From positions 1 to 63,505 of the forward strand of contig JAJZKM010000003.1 in NCBI GenBank assembly GCA_021804085.1: a stretch of DNA of 63,505 bases. Reading direction: 5' to 3'. Each line of letters starts with the position of its first letter. The first letter of the stretch is position 1. The DNA is from a bacterium. Its GTDB lineage: Bacteria; Patescibacteriota; Saccharimonadia; Saccharimonadales; UBA4665. Shown piece by piece: positions 26,744 to 38,029 of this stretch. The translations under genes were made by a program, and so were the position numbers. The notes beneath the pieces were generated by a model that was given only the letters and a program-made list of their open reading frames with translations, did no database searches and was not told where the DNA came from.

Positions 26744-27165
26744 TTGAATACTGAAGTTTGTCCATTTTGTAGTAAAGATAAAAAAGTACTTAGGAGTAAT
26801 AAGACTGCTCAAGCAGTTCTCAGTAATCCACGTAAAGTACCAGGTCATTTTTTGGTCATGCCAAAACGTCATTTTGAACATCCTTGGGAACTGTCCACAG
26901 AGGAATTAAAGGATGTTTTTGAGCTAATTTTTTTATTGAACAGAAATTGGTAGATAAACTTGGTCAGGGAGTTGATTTGCGTCAGAATTACCGACCATAT
27001 ATTCCTGGCGGGGGAATTAAGCAAGACCATCTGTTGTTTCATGTTTATCCTAGATATAATAACGATTATCTTGAGCAGGTTTCGGAAAAGTACGAGGCTG
27101 ACTTATATACCGAATTGGATGAAAATGAATATAATCAGTTTGCTAAAATACTAAGTGATGAATAA
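26744..27165 (+). pseudogene. HIT-family protein split by a -1 frameshift
   Basis: Two track ORFs (26744-26953 and 26947-27165) form one HIT protein. The first carries CPFCSKDK and KVPGHFLVMPKRHFEHPWELS, the second VDLRQNYRPYIPGGGIKQDH and FHVYPRY. They join at seven T's (about 26928-26934), where the zero frame reads ATT TTT TTA; a slip of -1 gives an in-frame protein of about 140 aa. U UUU UUA is in the right phase for programmed slippage, but loss of one T from eight is equally possible. The triad reads HLLFHV instead of HxHxH, so the nucleophilic central His is Leu; loss of function is likely. Start is a TTG, 31 nt behind tRNA-Val. Confidence 0.75.
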
Positions 27166-27628
27166 AACTAGTTGTGGAATTTTGCTTTTTAAAATAGAAG
27201 ATGGGACTATTTTTGTGCTACTCGCTCATCCAGGCGGACCACTTTGGGAAAAGAAAGACTTTTGGACCATACCTAAAGGTGAGCAAGAAGCCGGAGAATC
27301 GGAAACAGATACATCACGACGGGAGTTTGAAGAAGAAACTGGTCTTAAAGTCCCTGAAGGAAAATTAGAGGACCTAGGATGTATTAGGCAATCATCAGAT
27401 AAAATAAATCATATATGGGCTATTCAGGGCAAACCGTCACTTAGCGATTTTGCAAGTAATAGCTTTAGTCTAGAGTGGCCTATTAAATCAGGTAAATTAC
27501 AGCTTTTTCCAGAAAACGATCGTATTGCTTGGTTTGACTTAGTGGAAGCCAGGAAAAAACTATTTAAGACCCAGAAAGGTTTTATTGATAAGCTAGAGTC
27601 TTTTTTGACTCCTGATCTGATAATATAA
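27155..27628 (+). CDS. NUDIX hydrolase
   Basis: 157 aa. It begins SCGILLFKIEDGTIFVLLAHPGG and carries a complete Nudix box starting GEQEAGES and ending RREFEEETGL at about residues 43-65; FWTIPKGE before the box is typical of diadenosine-polyphosphate-type or general NTP pyrophosphohydrolases. It overlaps the last codons of the broken HIT gene, so the two were probably expressed together; HIT and NUDIX enzymes both act on dinucleotides, which makes the pairing sensible. The track starts at GTG 27155; ATG at 27158 is an equally good start. Confidence 0.9.
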   Translation: MMNKTSCGILLFKIEDGTIFVLLAHPGGPLWEKKDFWTIPKGEQEAGESETDTSRREFEEETGLKVPEGKLEDLGCIRQSSDKINHIWAIQGKPSLSDFASNSFSLEWPIKSGKLQLFPENDRIAWFDLVEARKKLFKTQKGFIDKLESFLTPDLII

Positions 27629-27640
27629 TTAATATTTATA

Positions 27641-29077
27641 ATGAGAAAATATTACATTACTACCTCAATTGCGTATGCTAACGCAGAGCCTCATATAGGT
27701 TTTGCTATGGAACTTATTTATGCAGACGTGTTGGCTCGCTATCATCGTCAGCAAGGTGATGAAGTGATTTTTTCTACTGGAACTGATGAACATGGGGGAA
27801 AAATTGCGGAGAAAGCTAAGGAAAATAACAAGACTCCGACGCAATTCGTGAACGACATGTCACTACATTTTAGTGCTCTTGGTCGTGCTTTAAATGTTTC
27901 TAACAATCGTTTTATTCGTACAACAGATCAAGGTCATATTCAACGTAGTCAGAAAATATGGAGCTTACTCAGTAAAGACATCTACAAGGGTAAATATAGT
28001 GGTTGGTATTGTGAAGGTGAGGAGGCTTTCTTTAGCGATACAGAAGTGAAGGCTACTGGTGGTATATGTCCGACTCATAATCGTCCATATGAAAGAATTG
28101 AAGAAGAGAATTATTTTTTTCGCCTTTCTGCATATAATGACCGTATAAAAACAAATATTATGGATGATAGCTTCAAGATTCTCCCGTTATCCCGTAAGAA
28201 TGAGATTCTGTCTGTTATAGATCAAGGGCTTGAGGATATTTCGATCAGTAGGCCAAAGGACAAGATTAGCTGGGGAATAGAAATACCTAACGACCAAAAC
28301 CAAGTAATGTATGTATGGTTTGAGGCCTTAATGAATTACATTACTGTTCTAGGGTATCCTGAGCATGAAGATTTTAAGTCTTACTGGCCAGCTAATACGC
28401 AGGTTATTGGAAAAGATATTCTCAGGTTTCATGCAGCTATTTGGCCAGCAATTTTGTTTGCGCTAGATTTACAATTACCGGAAAAGTTATTCGTGCATGG
28501 ATTTGTTACTGCTGAAGGTAAAAAAATGAGCAAATCGATAGGTAATGTAGTTAATCCGAACGATGTAATAGCTAAGCATGGAGCTGATGCTTTACGTTAT
28601 TATTTGTTGCGTTATATTCCAAGTGGTGAGGATGGGGATTTTTCTTGGAACCGTTTTGAGGCTGCATATAACAATGAGTTGGCTGATGAGTTGGGTAATC
28701 TTGTACAACGTACTGCTGCTATGGTTGAGCGCTATTTGGACGGAAAACTAATTGATATTCCACCTCCAGAACATGATATTGCGGCCTATCTGGAAGCTCT
28801 TTCCAATTGTCGTTTCGATCGAGCCCTAGATAGCGTTTGGGAGCAAATTCGTGGCTTAAACCAATTCGTGGACGAGGAAAAACCTTGGGAAATAGCCAAA
28901 ACTAATGACAAGGAACATCTCAACGAGGTGTTAGCTTACTTAGTTAGTAGTATTAGAGAAGTGAGTTCGTTGCTTGCTCCTTTTATGCCGCAAACTTCGG
29001 AAAAAATTTCCTCAATTTTTGGGGGTGAAAAAGTTAAAGCGCAAGCAATTACTCTATTCCCCAAAGAACAAAAGTAA
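27641..29077 (+). CDS. metG: Methionyl-tRNA synthetase
   Basis: 478 aa. Class I signatures: HIGH appears as NAEPHIGFAMELI near the N terminus and KMSKS as GKKMSKSIGNVV. TTPIAYANAEPH-like opening, WYCEGEEAFFSDTE and the connective segment CPTHNRPYE are typical of the short bacterial form with a single remaining Zn-type loop. The C-terminal dimerisation (EMAP-like) domain is absent. The protein charges tRNA-Met. Its TAA shares an A with the tatD start (TAATG). Confidence 0.96.
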   Translation: MRKYYITTSIAYANAEPHIGFAMELIYADVLARYHRQQGDEVIFSTGTDEHGGKIAEKAKENNKTPTQFVNDMSLHFSALGRALNVSNNRFIRTTDQGHIQRSQKIWSLLSKDIYKGKYSGWYCEGEEAFFSDTEVKATGGICPTHNRPYERIEEENYFFRLSAYNDRIKTNIMDDSFKILPLSRKNEILSVIDQGLEDISISRPKDKISWGIEIPNDQNQVMYVWFEALMNYITVLGYPEHEDFKSYWPANTQVIGKDILRFHAAIWPAILFALDLQLPEKLFVHGFVTAEGKKMSKSIGNVVNPNDVIAKHGADALRYYLLRYIPSGEDGDFSWNRFEAAYNNELADELGNLVQRTAAMVERYLDGKLIDIPPPEHDIAAYLEALSNCRFDRALDSVWEQIRGLNQFVDEEKPWEIAKTNDKEHLNEVLAYLVSSIREVSSLLAPFMPQTSEKISSIFGGEKVKAQAITLFPKEQK

Positions 29078-29898
29078 TGAATGTAACTTTCACGGATACT
29101 CACTGTCATATTCAATCAATTGAGCTTGGCAATGAGGATGATCGAACTTATAAGTTATGGAATCGTGCGAGTTGGAGTATTCATGACGTAATCGAGAGAG
29201 CGAATACAGCAGGAGTAACTAAACTTGTTTGTGTTGGTTGTGATCTAGGAGATAGTGAGTTGGCTCTTAGGGTTGCAAATAACTACTCTAATTGTTTTGC
29301 CTCCATAGGTATACATCCACATGAAGCAGGCCGTCATAAATCTTTAAAGACTGCAAGAGAAGCCCTGCAAGATATGGCAGTTCAAAAAAAAGTAGTTTCG
29401 ATTGGCGAGTGTGGTCTAGATTATTTTTATAATATCTCTTTGCCGGAAGAACAAAAAGATCTTCTCAAAATGCAACTAGAAGTTGCTGTAGAATATGATT
29501 TACCAGTTATTTTTCATGTCAGAGAAGCATTTTATGATTTTTGGCCAATTTTTGATTATTACGGGAAAGGCAAAATACGTGGAGTTCTACATAGTTTCAC
29601 TGACTCTAAACAAATACTTTCATTAGCACTTGAAAGGGGTTTATTTATAGGTATAAACGGTATATCTACGTTTGCGAGAGATGAAAGAATGCAGTCGATG
29701 TATAGGTCAGTCCCGTTGGATAGAATCTTACTTGAAACAGATTCGCCATACTTGACACCAAATCCATATCGTGGTATGATAAATGAACCAAAACAGATAA
29801 TTACTATAGCAAAGCACTTGGTTGATTTGAGTGTTGGGGATATTAATGCTTTATCCGCAGCAACAGAACATAACGCTCGTACGCTTTTTGCGATATAA
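29077..29898 (+). CDS. tatD: TatD-family metal-dependent DNase
   Basis: 273 aa. The TatD motifs are in order: FTDTHCHIQS (metal His pair), FASIGIHPHEA, VSIGECGLDYFY (metal Glu), LPVIFHVREAF, GVLHSFTDS and the final LLETDSPYLTPNPYRG (metal Asp). TatD proteins are TIM-barrel 3'-5' exonucleases involved in repair and DNA turnover, and metG-tatD-rsmA order is common in bacteria; here rsmA is about 5 kb upstream. Coupled to metG by overlap. Confidence 0.95.
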   Translation: MNVTFTDTHCHIQSIELGNEDDRTYKLWNRASWSIHDVIERANTAGVTKLVCVGCDLGDSELALRVANNYSNCFASIGIHPHEAGRHKSLKTAREALQDMAVQKKVVSIGECGLDYFYNISLPEEQKDLLKMQLEVAVEYDLPVIFHVREAFYDFWPIFDYYGKGKIRGVLHSFTDSKQILSLALERGLFIGINGISTFARDERMQSMYRSVPLDRILLETDSPYLTPNPYRGMINEPKQIITIAKHLVDLSVGDINALSAATEHNARTLFAI

Positions 29899-29912
29899 TT
29901 AGAGATTGTGCT

Positions 29913-30221
29913 ATGAAATATATGGATATGAATGAAATATACAGGAAAGAAACTTCACCGATTCGTGACCGAATCGATAGAGTCAAAGTAGCTGTAAACT
30001 ATGCTACTGATGCAGCATATAAGGAGCTTCTAAAAAGAGGTATCAATCCTGAGGTAAAGGATGTGGTAAATCAACAAAAAGATATAGACAATAATTTCTC
30101 TGAACCTATAAAAACAGAACCTATAAAAACAGAATCTGCGCTTGATGGGTTAACAAAAGACAACATTGATGAAATTAGAAATTATATTGCTGGAATTCAT
30201 GATGACGAACAAGCAGCATAG
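29913..30221 (+). CDS. Small hypothetical protein
   Basis: 102 aa, charged and helical (SPIRDRIDRVKVAVNYATDAAYKELLKRG), with a short tandem repeat EPIKTEPIKTES produced by a 15-bp DNA duplication. No known family recognised. A TATAAT at 29894-29899 ends 13 bp before the first ATG, so it has its own promoter; ATGs at codons 1, 4 and 6 make the exact start uncertain. Confidence 0.6.
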   Translation: MKYMDMNEIYRKETSPIRDRIDRVKVAVNYATDAAYKELLKRGINPEVKDVVNQQKDIDNNFSEPIKTEPIKTESALDGLTKDNIDEIRNYIAGIHDDEQAA

Positions 30222-30251
30222 ATCAAAATTATTTAAATTGGAAGCTATCAA

Positions 30252-30626
30252 ATGATTATTGATCATATAAAAAAAGTCTTTTATCTTCCAGCCAAAGACG
30301 CTGATAGTGTTAAAGATATTATTCGTTATGAAGCCAAATTAGGAGGTGATCTGTTTGGCCCTGTTGCGCGGGGATCTAGACGAGAGTTTTTCTGGCTTGA
30401 TTCCAATACTTGGGTTTGGCATGAGGAATGGAAAGATGAAAGTGGAATTAAGCATCAAGTGACTACACGTTATCTAGTTTATGATAATGGCATATACAAA
30501 GCTCAGAGTAATTCAGAGCGTCTAATGTTGAGCGACGGGGAACTTATGAATTTTTATCAAGCGGTCAAACTTTATGGCACAAAGGTTGTTTCTTCTTTAG
30601 AGCAGCTATCCGCAAGACAAAGCTAG
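30252..30626 (+). CDS. Hypothetical protein, conserved-looking
   Basis: 124 aa, soluble, with many aromatic residues (REFFWLDSNTWVWHEEWKDESG) and alternating strands in the middle (KHQVTTRYLVYDNGIYKA), suggesting a small beta-rich fold. No motif that I can assign. It lies 31 bp after the small gene before it and 11 bp before the cysteine desulfurase gene, so probably in one transcript. Confidence 0.6.
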   Translation: MIIDHIKKVFYLPAKDADSVKDIIRYEAKLGGDLFGPVARGSRREFFWLDSNTWVWHEEWKDESGIKHQVTTRYLVYDNGIYKAQSNSERLMLSDGELMNFYQAVKLYGTKVVSSLEQLSARQS

Positions 30627-30636
30627 CACCAGTTCT

Positions 30637-31779
30637 ATGGATAGAAATGTATATCTAGATTATGCGGCAGCGACACCTATAGATGCTCGCGTTCTGGAAG
30701 CTATGCGTCCGTATTTTTCAGAATTGTTTTACAATCCGTCAGCCATTTATCTGGAGTCAAGAAAGATTAAAAAAGAACTTACCGTAGCGCGTGAAAAAGT
30801 TGCGTTTTGGTTGGGGGTAAAACCGGTTGAAATAGTATTTACTGCTGGTGGGAGTGAGGCTAATAATTTAGCTATAAAGGGAGTAATGGATTTATATCCC
30901 GAAGCTAAAGTATTGGTTTCGTCTATCGAACACGATTCGGTTCTTGAGCCTGCAAAGAATTACAAATACTGCATGGTTGAAGTTGATGGTGATGGCATTT
31001 TGGATCTAAGCGACCTAGAAAAAAAAATTGATTCCCAAACCGTTCTGGTTAGTGTGGCATATGCTAACAATGAGATTGGCACAATACAACCACTTAGGAG
31101 AATTGCGGCTTTAATCCAATCAGAAAGAAGGGAACGTCTAAAGAGAGGCATTACTTTACCGATTTTGTTTCACACTGATGCCTGCCAAGCTGGAAATTAT
31201 TTAGATTTACACGCTAGTCGACTTGGTCTTGATTTAATGAGCTTAAATGGTGGTAAACTTTATGGTCCCAAACAAAGTGGCTGTTTATTTGTTCGTACTG
31301 GGGTAAAGTTAAAACCGCAGATCGAAGGTGGTGGTCAAGAATATAATTTGCGTTCAGGAACTGAAAATGTAGCTGGTGCTATCGGATTTTCCACGGCACT
31401 TGATTTGGCTCAGAAAGAAAAAGATCAGGAAGCAATACGTTTACTCGAGCTTCGTCAGCTATATATTGCGTTATTAAAAAAACAGATTCCCGGTATTAGT
31501 ATTAACGGATCACTTAAGGCAAGGTTGCCGAATAATCTCAATGTATGTTTTGGTGGTCAAGATAACGAGTCACTCTTAATCAGGCTTGATCTAAAAGGTA
31601 TTATGGCTTCTGCCGGATCCGCTTGTAGTGCCGGTAAAATGCCTCCATCTCACGTGCTTTCGGCTATCGGATTAAGTACCAAAGAAATTAGGTCTTCGGT
31701 GCGTTTTTCCCTAGGTAGAGGCACGAATATTACTGACATTGAACGTTGTGTAGCCACGATCAAAGCATTAGTTGGTTAA
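30637..31779 (+). CDS. Cysteine desulfurase (IscS/NifS type)
   Basis: 380 aa. A PLP enzyme that takes sulfur from cysteine. Motifs: NVYLDYAAATPID, GGSEANNLAIKG, catalytic His in SIEHDSV, PLP Lys in SLNGGKLYGPKQSG, the loop with the active Cys in SAGSACSAGKMPPSHVL, and SVRFSLGRGT. No iscU or other Fe-S scaffold follows. The most evident client in this window is MnmA (36956-38008), which needs a desulfurase as sulfur donor for tRNA 2-thiouridine; Fe-S assembly is also possible. Confidence 0.94.
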   Translation: MDRNVYLDYAAATPIDARVLEAMRPYFSELFYNPSAIYLESRKIKKELTVAREKVAFWLGVKPVEIVFTAGGSEANNLAIKGVMDLYPEAKVLVSSIEHDSVLEPAKNYKYCMVEVDGDGILDLSDLEKKIDSQTVLVSVAYANNEIGTIQPLRRIAALIQSERRERLKRGITLPILFHTDACQAGNYLDLHASRLGLDLMSLNGGKLYGPKQSGCLFVRTGVKLKPQIEGGGQEYNLRSGTENVAGAIGFSTALDLAQKEKDQEAIRLLELRQLYIALLKKQIPGISINGSLKARLPNNLNVCFGGQDNESLLIRLDLKGIMASAGSACSAGKMPPSHVLSAIGLSTKEIRSSVRFSLGRGTNITDIERCVATIKALVG

Positions 31780-31810
31780 TGATCCGCATATGCTTTGCTA
31801 AGCATTAGTT

Positions 31811-31843
31811 TTAAGAGTATATTTAGATATAAATTAAGAGTAT
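31811..31843 (+). promoter_or_regulatory. Direct repeats TTAAGAGTAT upstream of the ATPase operon
   Basis: Two exact copies of TTAAGAGTAT at 31811-31820 and 31834-31843, start-to-start 23 bp (about two helical turns), in the 82-bp gap before atpF. They overlap AT-rich promoter-like sequence; a GGTGGGA ribosome-binding site follows at 31851. Confidence 0.45.
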
Positions 31844-31861
31844 TAAATATGGTGGGATAAA

Positions 31862-32482
31862 ATGACAATCTGGTGGTTAGCGGCAATCCTAGTAACACTT
31901 GGCTCTGGTGGTATTAGTTTAATTTGGTTGTTTGTAAAATTGGACAGATTAAAGGTTTCTGATGGCGAGTCGAGAAAACGGGTTCTTGATTCAGCTAATT
32001 CTGATGTAGAGCATATCTTTAATAATGAATTTCGTGAAGAATTACGTAATAGAGGTAGGTTGTACTTTGAGAAAATCATTGCCGAAAATGCAATGTTTCT
32101 TCAGCAAGATCTTCGTTTAACAACGAGTGATCTTAATGAGTATATGAAGAGAGAATTATTAAGCAAGTTGCGTGAAGAATTTTCTAAGTACGAGGAATCT
32201 ATAACTGACGCGAAACAGCTAGCAACCGAGTCGATAGAAAAGACAAAACAAACAATAGAGGATGAAAGGAAGCTACTAAGTGATAAGCTGACCGAAGAAA
32301 TTGAAGTTGAAAAAGAACGTATGGTTAAACGTTTTTCCGAAAATGCTGCTGATATTGTTAACCATTATGTGCTTGCTGCTATTGGCGAGCAGATCGATTT
32401 AAGTGATCAGTTGGATTTTATTATTAGCGAAATCGAGAATAATAAAAACGACATAATTGAGGACATTAAGCATGGTTCGTAA
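31862..32482 (+). CDS. atpF: F-type ATP synthase subunit b (stator)
   Basis: 206 aa. One N-terminal transmembrane helix (WWLAAILVTLGSGGISLIWLFV) is followed by a long charged helix (about residues 70-180, RELLSKLREEFSKYEESITDAKQL...) as in the b-subunit stalk. Sequence similarity of b subunits is low, so the call rests on architecture and on position directly before delta, alpha, gamma, beta and epsilon. The atpB (a) and atpE (c) genes that normally precede it are absent; the preceding gene is the cysteine desulfurase. GGTGGGA lies 5-6 nt before the ATG. Confidence 0.8.
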   Translation: MTIWWLAAILVTLGSGGISLIWLFVKLDRLKVSDGESRKRVLDSANSDVEHIFNNEFREELRNRGRLYFEKIIAENAMFLQQDLRLTTSDLNEYMKRELLSKLREEFSKYEESITDAKQLATESIEKTKQTIEDERKLLSDKLTEEIEVEKERMVKRFSENAADIVNHYVLAAIGEQIDLSDQLDFIISEIENNKNDIIEDIKHGS

Positions 32483-32978
32483 AGAAAATTTCCAGTTGCC
32501 TACGATAATTGTTGGTCGATCAGATGTCATGAAACTAAGACGTGACTTATTAGCAGCAGAAGATTATATTTCCCAAATTGAACTAAGGGGATCTAAGGCG
32601 TCCCTGAAACACCTGCCTAGGATATCGCAGAGATTGAGCGACTTTAATGACATTAACGGTGTTAATATAATGAATCGTGACGATCGAAACAGGTCACTGT
32701 TGTTTATTAATGAATTGTTAAAAAGCGCCCCAGAGTTACACATTAGTTTTGCCAGTGATCCCTCAAGTGCTTTTTTGCTTAAAATAATTATCTGGTTTAG
32801 AAATAACATCGACCCGTTGATTTTAGTAAATATCGGTCTTGAACCATCAATAGTTGCTGGGTGTACCTTGCGTAGCGCTAACAGATACTATGATTTTAGC
32901 TTGAGACACAACTTTGCTGCGCATAGGGATTTGTTAATTAACGGGCTCAAGGAACCTTTGGTTAATAACAAAGTATGA
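32472..32978 (+). CDS. atpH: F-type ATP synthase subunit delta
   Basis: 168 aa from ATG 32472 (the track's TTG at 32457 adds five residues). The N-terminal part is a divergent helical domain; the C-terminal part has the delta/OSCP pattern ILVNIGLEPSIVAGCTLRSANRYYDFSL. It joins the b stalk to the alpha3beta3 head. It overlaps atpF by 11 bp and atpA by ATGA, so translation is coupled. Confidence 0.75.
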   Translation: MVRKENFQLPTIIVGRSDVMKLRRDLLAAEDYISQIELRGSKASLKHLPRISQRLSDFNDINGVNIMNRDDRNRSLLFINELLKSAPELHISFASDPSSAFLLKIIIWFRNNIDPLILVNIGLEPSIVAGCTLRSANRYYDFSLRHNFAAHRDLLINGLKEPLVNNKV

Positions 32979-34395
32979 GCGACAATCGTCATTTTGATCA
33001 TTTAGTGGAAAAAGGTAACCCGATTGGCGAGATAGTCGCCTTGAACAGTTATCTAATCAAGATCAAGGGTATGCAGCCGGTAAATATTCGTTCATTAGTT
33101 ATGTTTGAAGATGGCAGCAAAGGTTATGTTCAAGACGTCCGCGAGGACCATGTAAATGTACTATATTTGGGCACCAATGAACTTAGTATTGGTATGCGTG
33201 CTACTGTGCAATACGATGATTTGGTTACCAAAGTCGGTAGAGAGTTTGTCGGCAGAGTAATAAATGTTTTTGGAGAGCCTTTAGATGGTAAGGGGCCAAT
33301 CGTAGCCGAGTCTGCTTGGCCGGTTTTTAACATTGCGCCTCCTCTTAATGAGCGTGAGGGTTTAAGTGAACTTTTGCCTACCGGGGTGACCGTTATTGAC
33401 ACAATGCTGCCACTTATTAAAGGTCAGCGATTGGCTATTCTGGGAGATAGCAAGCTTGGGAAAACTGCTCTGGCAGTTCAAATCGCAACTAACCAAAATG
33501 AAAATAGGGTTACAGTCTATGTCTTAATAGCTAAGAGAAGTACGGATATTAGTAGTCTAATAAAACGTCTAGAAGACTCAGGAGCAATTAAAAACTGCAT
33601 AGTAATAGTTTCAACTATCTTTGATTCGCTAATCGCTAGCTACCTAGCACCCTATATCGGTTGTTCTATGGGAGAATATCTTTGGCAGAAGACTGATCGT
33701 GATGTTTTGGTAATCTATGATGATTTGACTAGTCATGCTCATATCTATCGAGAAATATCTTTGCTTGGAAGAGTTAGCCCGGGGCGAGAATCTTACCCTG
33801 GAGATATGTTTTATGCGCATTCTTCTCTTTTAGAGCGCGCCGGAAAGCTTGCGTCTAATCACAAAACCCTTACTGCTCTACCAATAGTATTGGCTGACGG
33901 TGGAGATATCGCTGCATATCTCCCAACCAATATAATGTCAATAACAGACGGACAGTGGATTTTTGATTCGAAAGTCTTCAAGGATACTATGCGACCAGCG
34001 GTAAATGTTGGGCTTAGTGTTACACGTGTGGGTGGAGTTGGTCATAATACTAAACAAAAGCAACTTAATGCCGAAGCGATGAAGTTATTGGCGGATTATA
34101 GAGAAGCTCAAGAATTTGCTCATTTTGGTTCCGAGCTAGCTTTAGAATCGCAGAAAGCGCTCAACAAGGGTCGGATGTTTTATCAACTTATGAATCAGTC
34201 AAGTAATGAGCACTTTAGTGTAATTGCTCAAACCATGATGACTGACATAGTTTTGCATGCGCCAATGGACGTACCTCTTGATATTGTTACTATGAAAAAG
34301 AAAGTAAACGATATTGCGTCATCCGTTAAATCTGACACCGACTACACTAAGGCTATAGATCAACTGACTCGCTTGTGTCAGGTGGAGCTAAAGAA

Positions 34396-34399
<4 letters not shown>
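32975..34399 (+). CDS. atpA: F-type ATP synthase subunit alpha
   Basis: 474 aa, some 25-35 shorter than most alpha subunits. Non-catalytic nucleotide site GDSKLGKTAL (usual form GDRQTGKTA), then SYLAPYIGCSMGEY, VIYDDLTSHAHIYREISLL, SYPGDMFYAHSSLLERAGK and the arginine finger in VNVGLSVTRVGG are present. PTNIMSITDGQWIF is the family pattern. Alpha-specific short C terminus. It overlaps atpH and atpG by ATGA junctions. The enzyme may run as synthase or, in a fermenter, as a proton-pumping ATPase. Confidence 0.96.
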
Positions 34400-36547
<2,148 letters not shown>

Positions 36548-36548
<1 letters not shown>

Positions 36549-36814
36549 TGGCAGACGCAGTTAAAAGCGTTAAAACTCTTAAAGTGAAAGTAGCTTCTCC
36601 GTATATGATTTACTTTGATCAGCCAGCAATTTCTATTTCGGGGGTTAATAAAACTGGCCCTTTTGATGTTCTTGTCGGTCATCATAATTTTATAACTTTG
36701 CTCGAACCATGCGAATTGCTTATAAAGACCGAAACCGAGGAGAAAAGAATTCGTATTAATGGTGGTTTACTGCATGTCAAAGAAAATATCGCAAATGTTT
36801 TTCTAGATATATAG
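36548..36814 (+). CDS. atpC: F-type ATP synthase subunit epsilon (N-terminal domain only)
   Basis: 88 aa. It contains the beta-sandwich domain that binds gamma (LKVKVASPYMIYFDQPAISISG, FDVLVGHHNFITLL, RIRINGGLLHVKENIANVFLD). The C-terminal helical hairpin found in most bacterial epsilon subunits, which restrains ATP hydrolysis, is absent. Last gene of the operon. Confidence 0.88.
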
Positions 36815-36955
36815 CTTCTATTAATAACGATATAGATGATGTTTTATCCGATCAGTTCATAAAGATCTCTAAATTAATATTGGAACTTAATGTATGAATG
36901 AAAGCAAATATTTAGTCTAGTCAGAATTGCTTTATTTATCATAAAATAAAATAAT

Positions 36956-38008
36956 ATGTCTAAAAAAATTTTTGTAGGGATGTCTGGCGGCGTAGATAGT
37001 TCGCTTAGTGCAGCCTTGCTGCAGGAAGAAGGATATTCAGTTACCGGAGTTTACATGAAGAACTGGACTCGCAACTTGCCTGGGTTTGTTTGTTCCTGGG
37101 AAGATGATTTTAAAGATGCAAAAACTGTTGCTTTGCAGTTAGGAATTGATTTTAAGGTATTTGACTTTGAGTCTTCTTATCGTAAAAAAGTTGTTGATTA
37201 CATGCTGAACGCCTATGTTAGTGGCTTAACGCCGAATCCGGATATTGTTTGTAACCAAGAAATAAAATTTAAGCTGTTTCTTGATACTGCGATAGAGCAA
37301 GGAGCAGATTATATAGCTACAGGGCACTATGCACGTGTCCATGCCGGCCAACTATATACAGGCTTAGATGCATCTAAAGATCAAAGTTATTTTCTCTACC
37401 GGATTTCTGGTTCTGCCTTGAAGCGAACAATATTTCCCCTAGGTGAATTAAAGAAAAATCAAGTCAGAAAAGAGGCTCAAAAACGCGGACTAATTACCGC
37501 AGCTAAACCGGATAGCCAAGGTATATGCTTTGTTGGAGAAGTTGGTATAAAGCAGTTTCTTTTAAGCGAGCTTGGAAGTCAGCGTCCAGGGGAAATTATT
37601 GATCAGAAAGGTAAGATAATAGGTGAACATGATGGAGCATTGTTTTATACCATCGGCCAGCGTCATGGGCTAAATATTGGTGGTGGTTTACCATATTACG
37701 TTACACATAAGGACATGCAAGCTAACCAAATTTTTGTAACAACTGATTTAAATGATCCTTATTTGTGGAGTAAAAAAATAGAATTAAGAGATTTATCATG
37801 GATTGATGAGCCGCCCATTGCGGGTAAAAAATATGGTGTAAAATGTCGTTATAGATCAGATAATGTCGGTTGTATTATTTCTATAAAGAGGGACATAGCA
37901 TTCGTGGAATTTGACACTGAGGTTCGAGCTGTAAGCCCAGGCCAGTCAGCAGTTATTTACGAAAATGATAGGTTAATTGGAGGAGGAACTATCTCTAAGG
38001 CAGTATAA
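36956..38008 (+). CDS. mnmA: tRNA-specific 2-thiouridylase
   Basis: 350 aa. It adds sulfur to U34 of Lys, Glu and Gln tRNAs. PP-loop KIFVGMSGGVDSSLSAALL, VYMKNWTRN, the first catalytic Cys in NPDIVCNQEIKFK, ATGHYARV, KDQSYFLYR and the second catalytic Cys in DSQGICFVGE are present, with the C-terminal beta domain complete. Sulfur probably comes from the desulfurase at 30637. A -10-like TAAAAT at 36942-36947 lies 8 bp before the ATG (leaderless mRNA expected). Confidence 0.96.
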   Translation: MSKKIFVGMSGGVDSSLSAALLQEEGYSVTGVYMKNWTRNLPGFVCSWEDDFKDAKTVALQLGIDFKVFDFESSYRKKVVDYMLNAYVSGLTPNPDIVCNQEIKFKLFLDTAIEQGADYIATGHYARVHAGQLYTGLDASKDQSYFLYRISGSALKRTIFPLGELKKNQVRKEAQKRGLITAAKPDSQGICFVGEVGIKQFLLSELGSQRPGEIIDQKGKIIGEHDGALFYTIGQRHGLNIGGGLPYYVTHKDMQANQIFVTTDLNDPYLWSKKIELRDLSWIDEPPIAGKKYGVKCRYRSDNVGCIISIKRDIAFVEFDTEVRAVSPGQSAVIYENDRLIGGGTISKAV

Positions 38009-38029
38009 ACTGCTAGAATGTTTATGATT

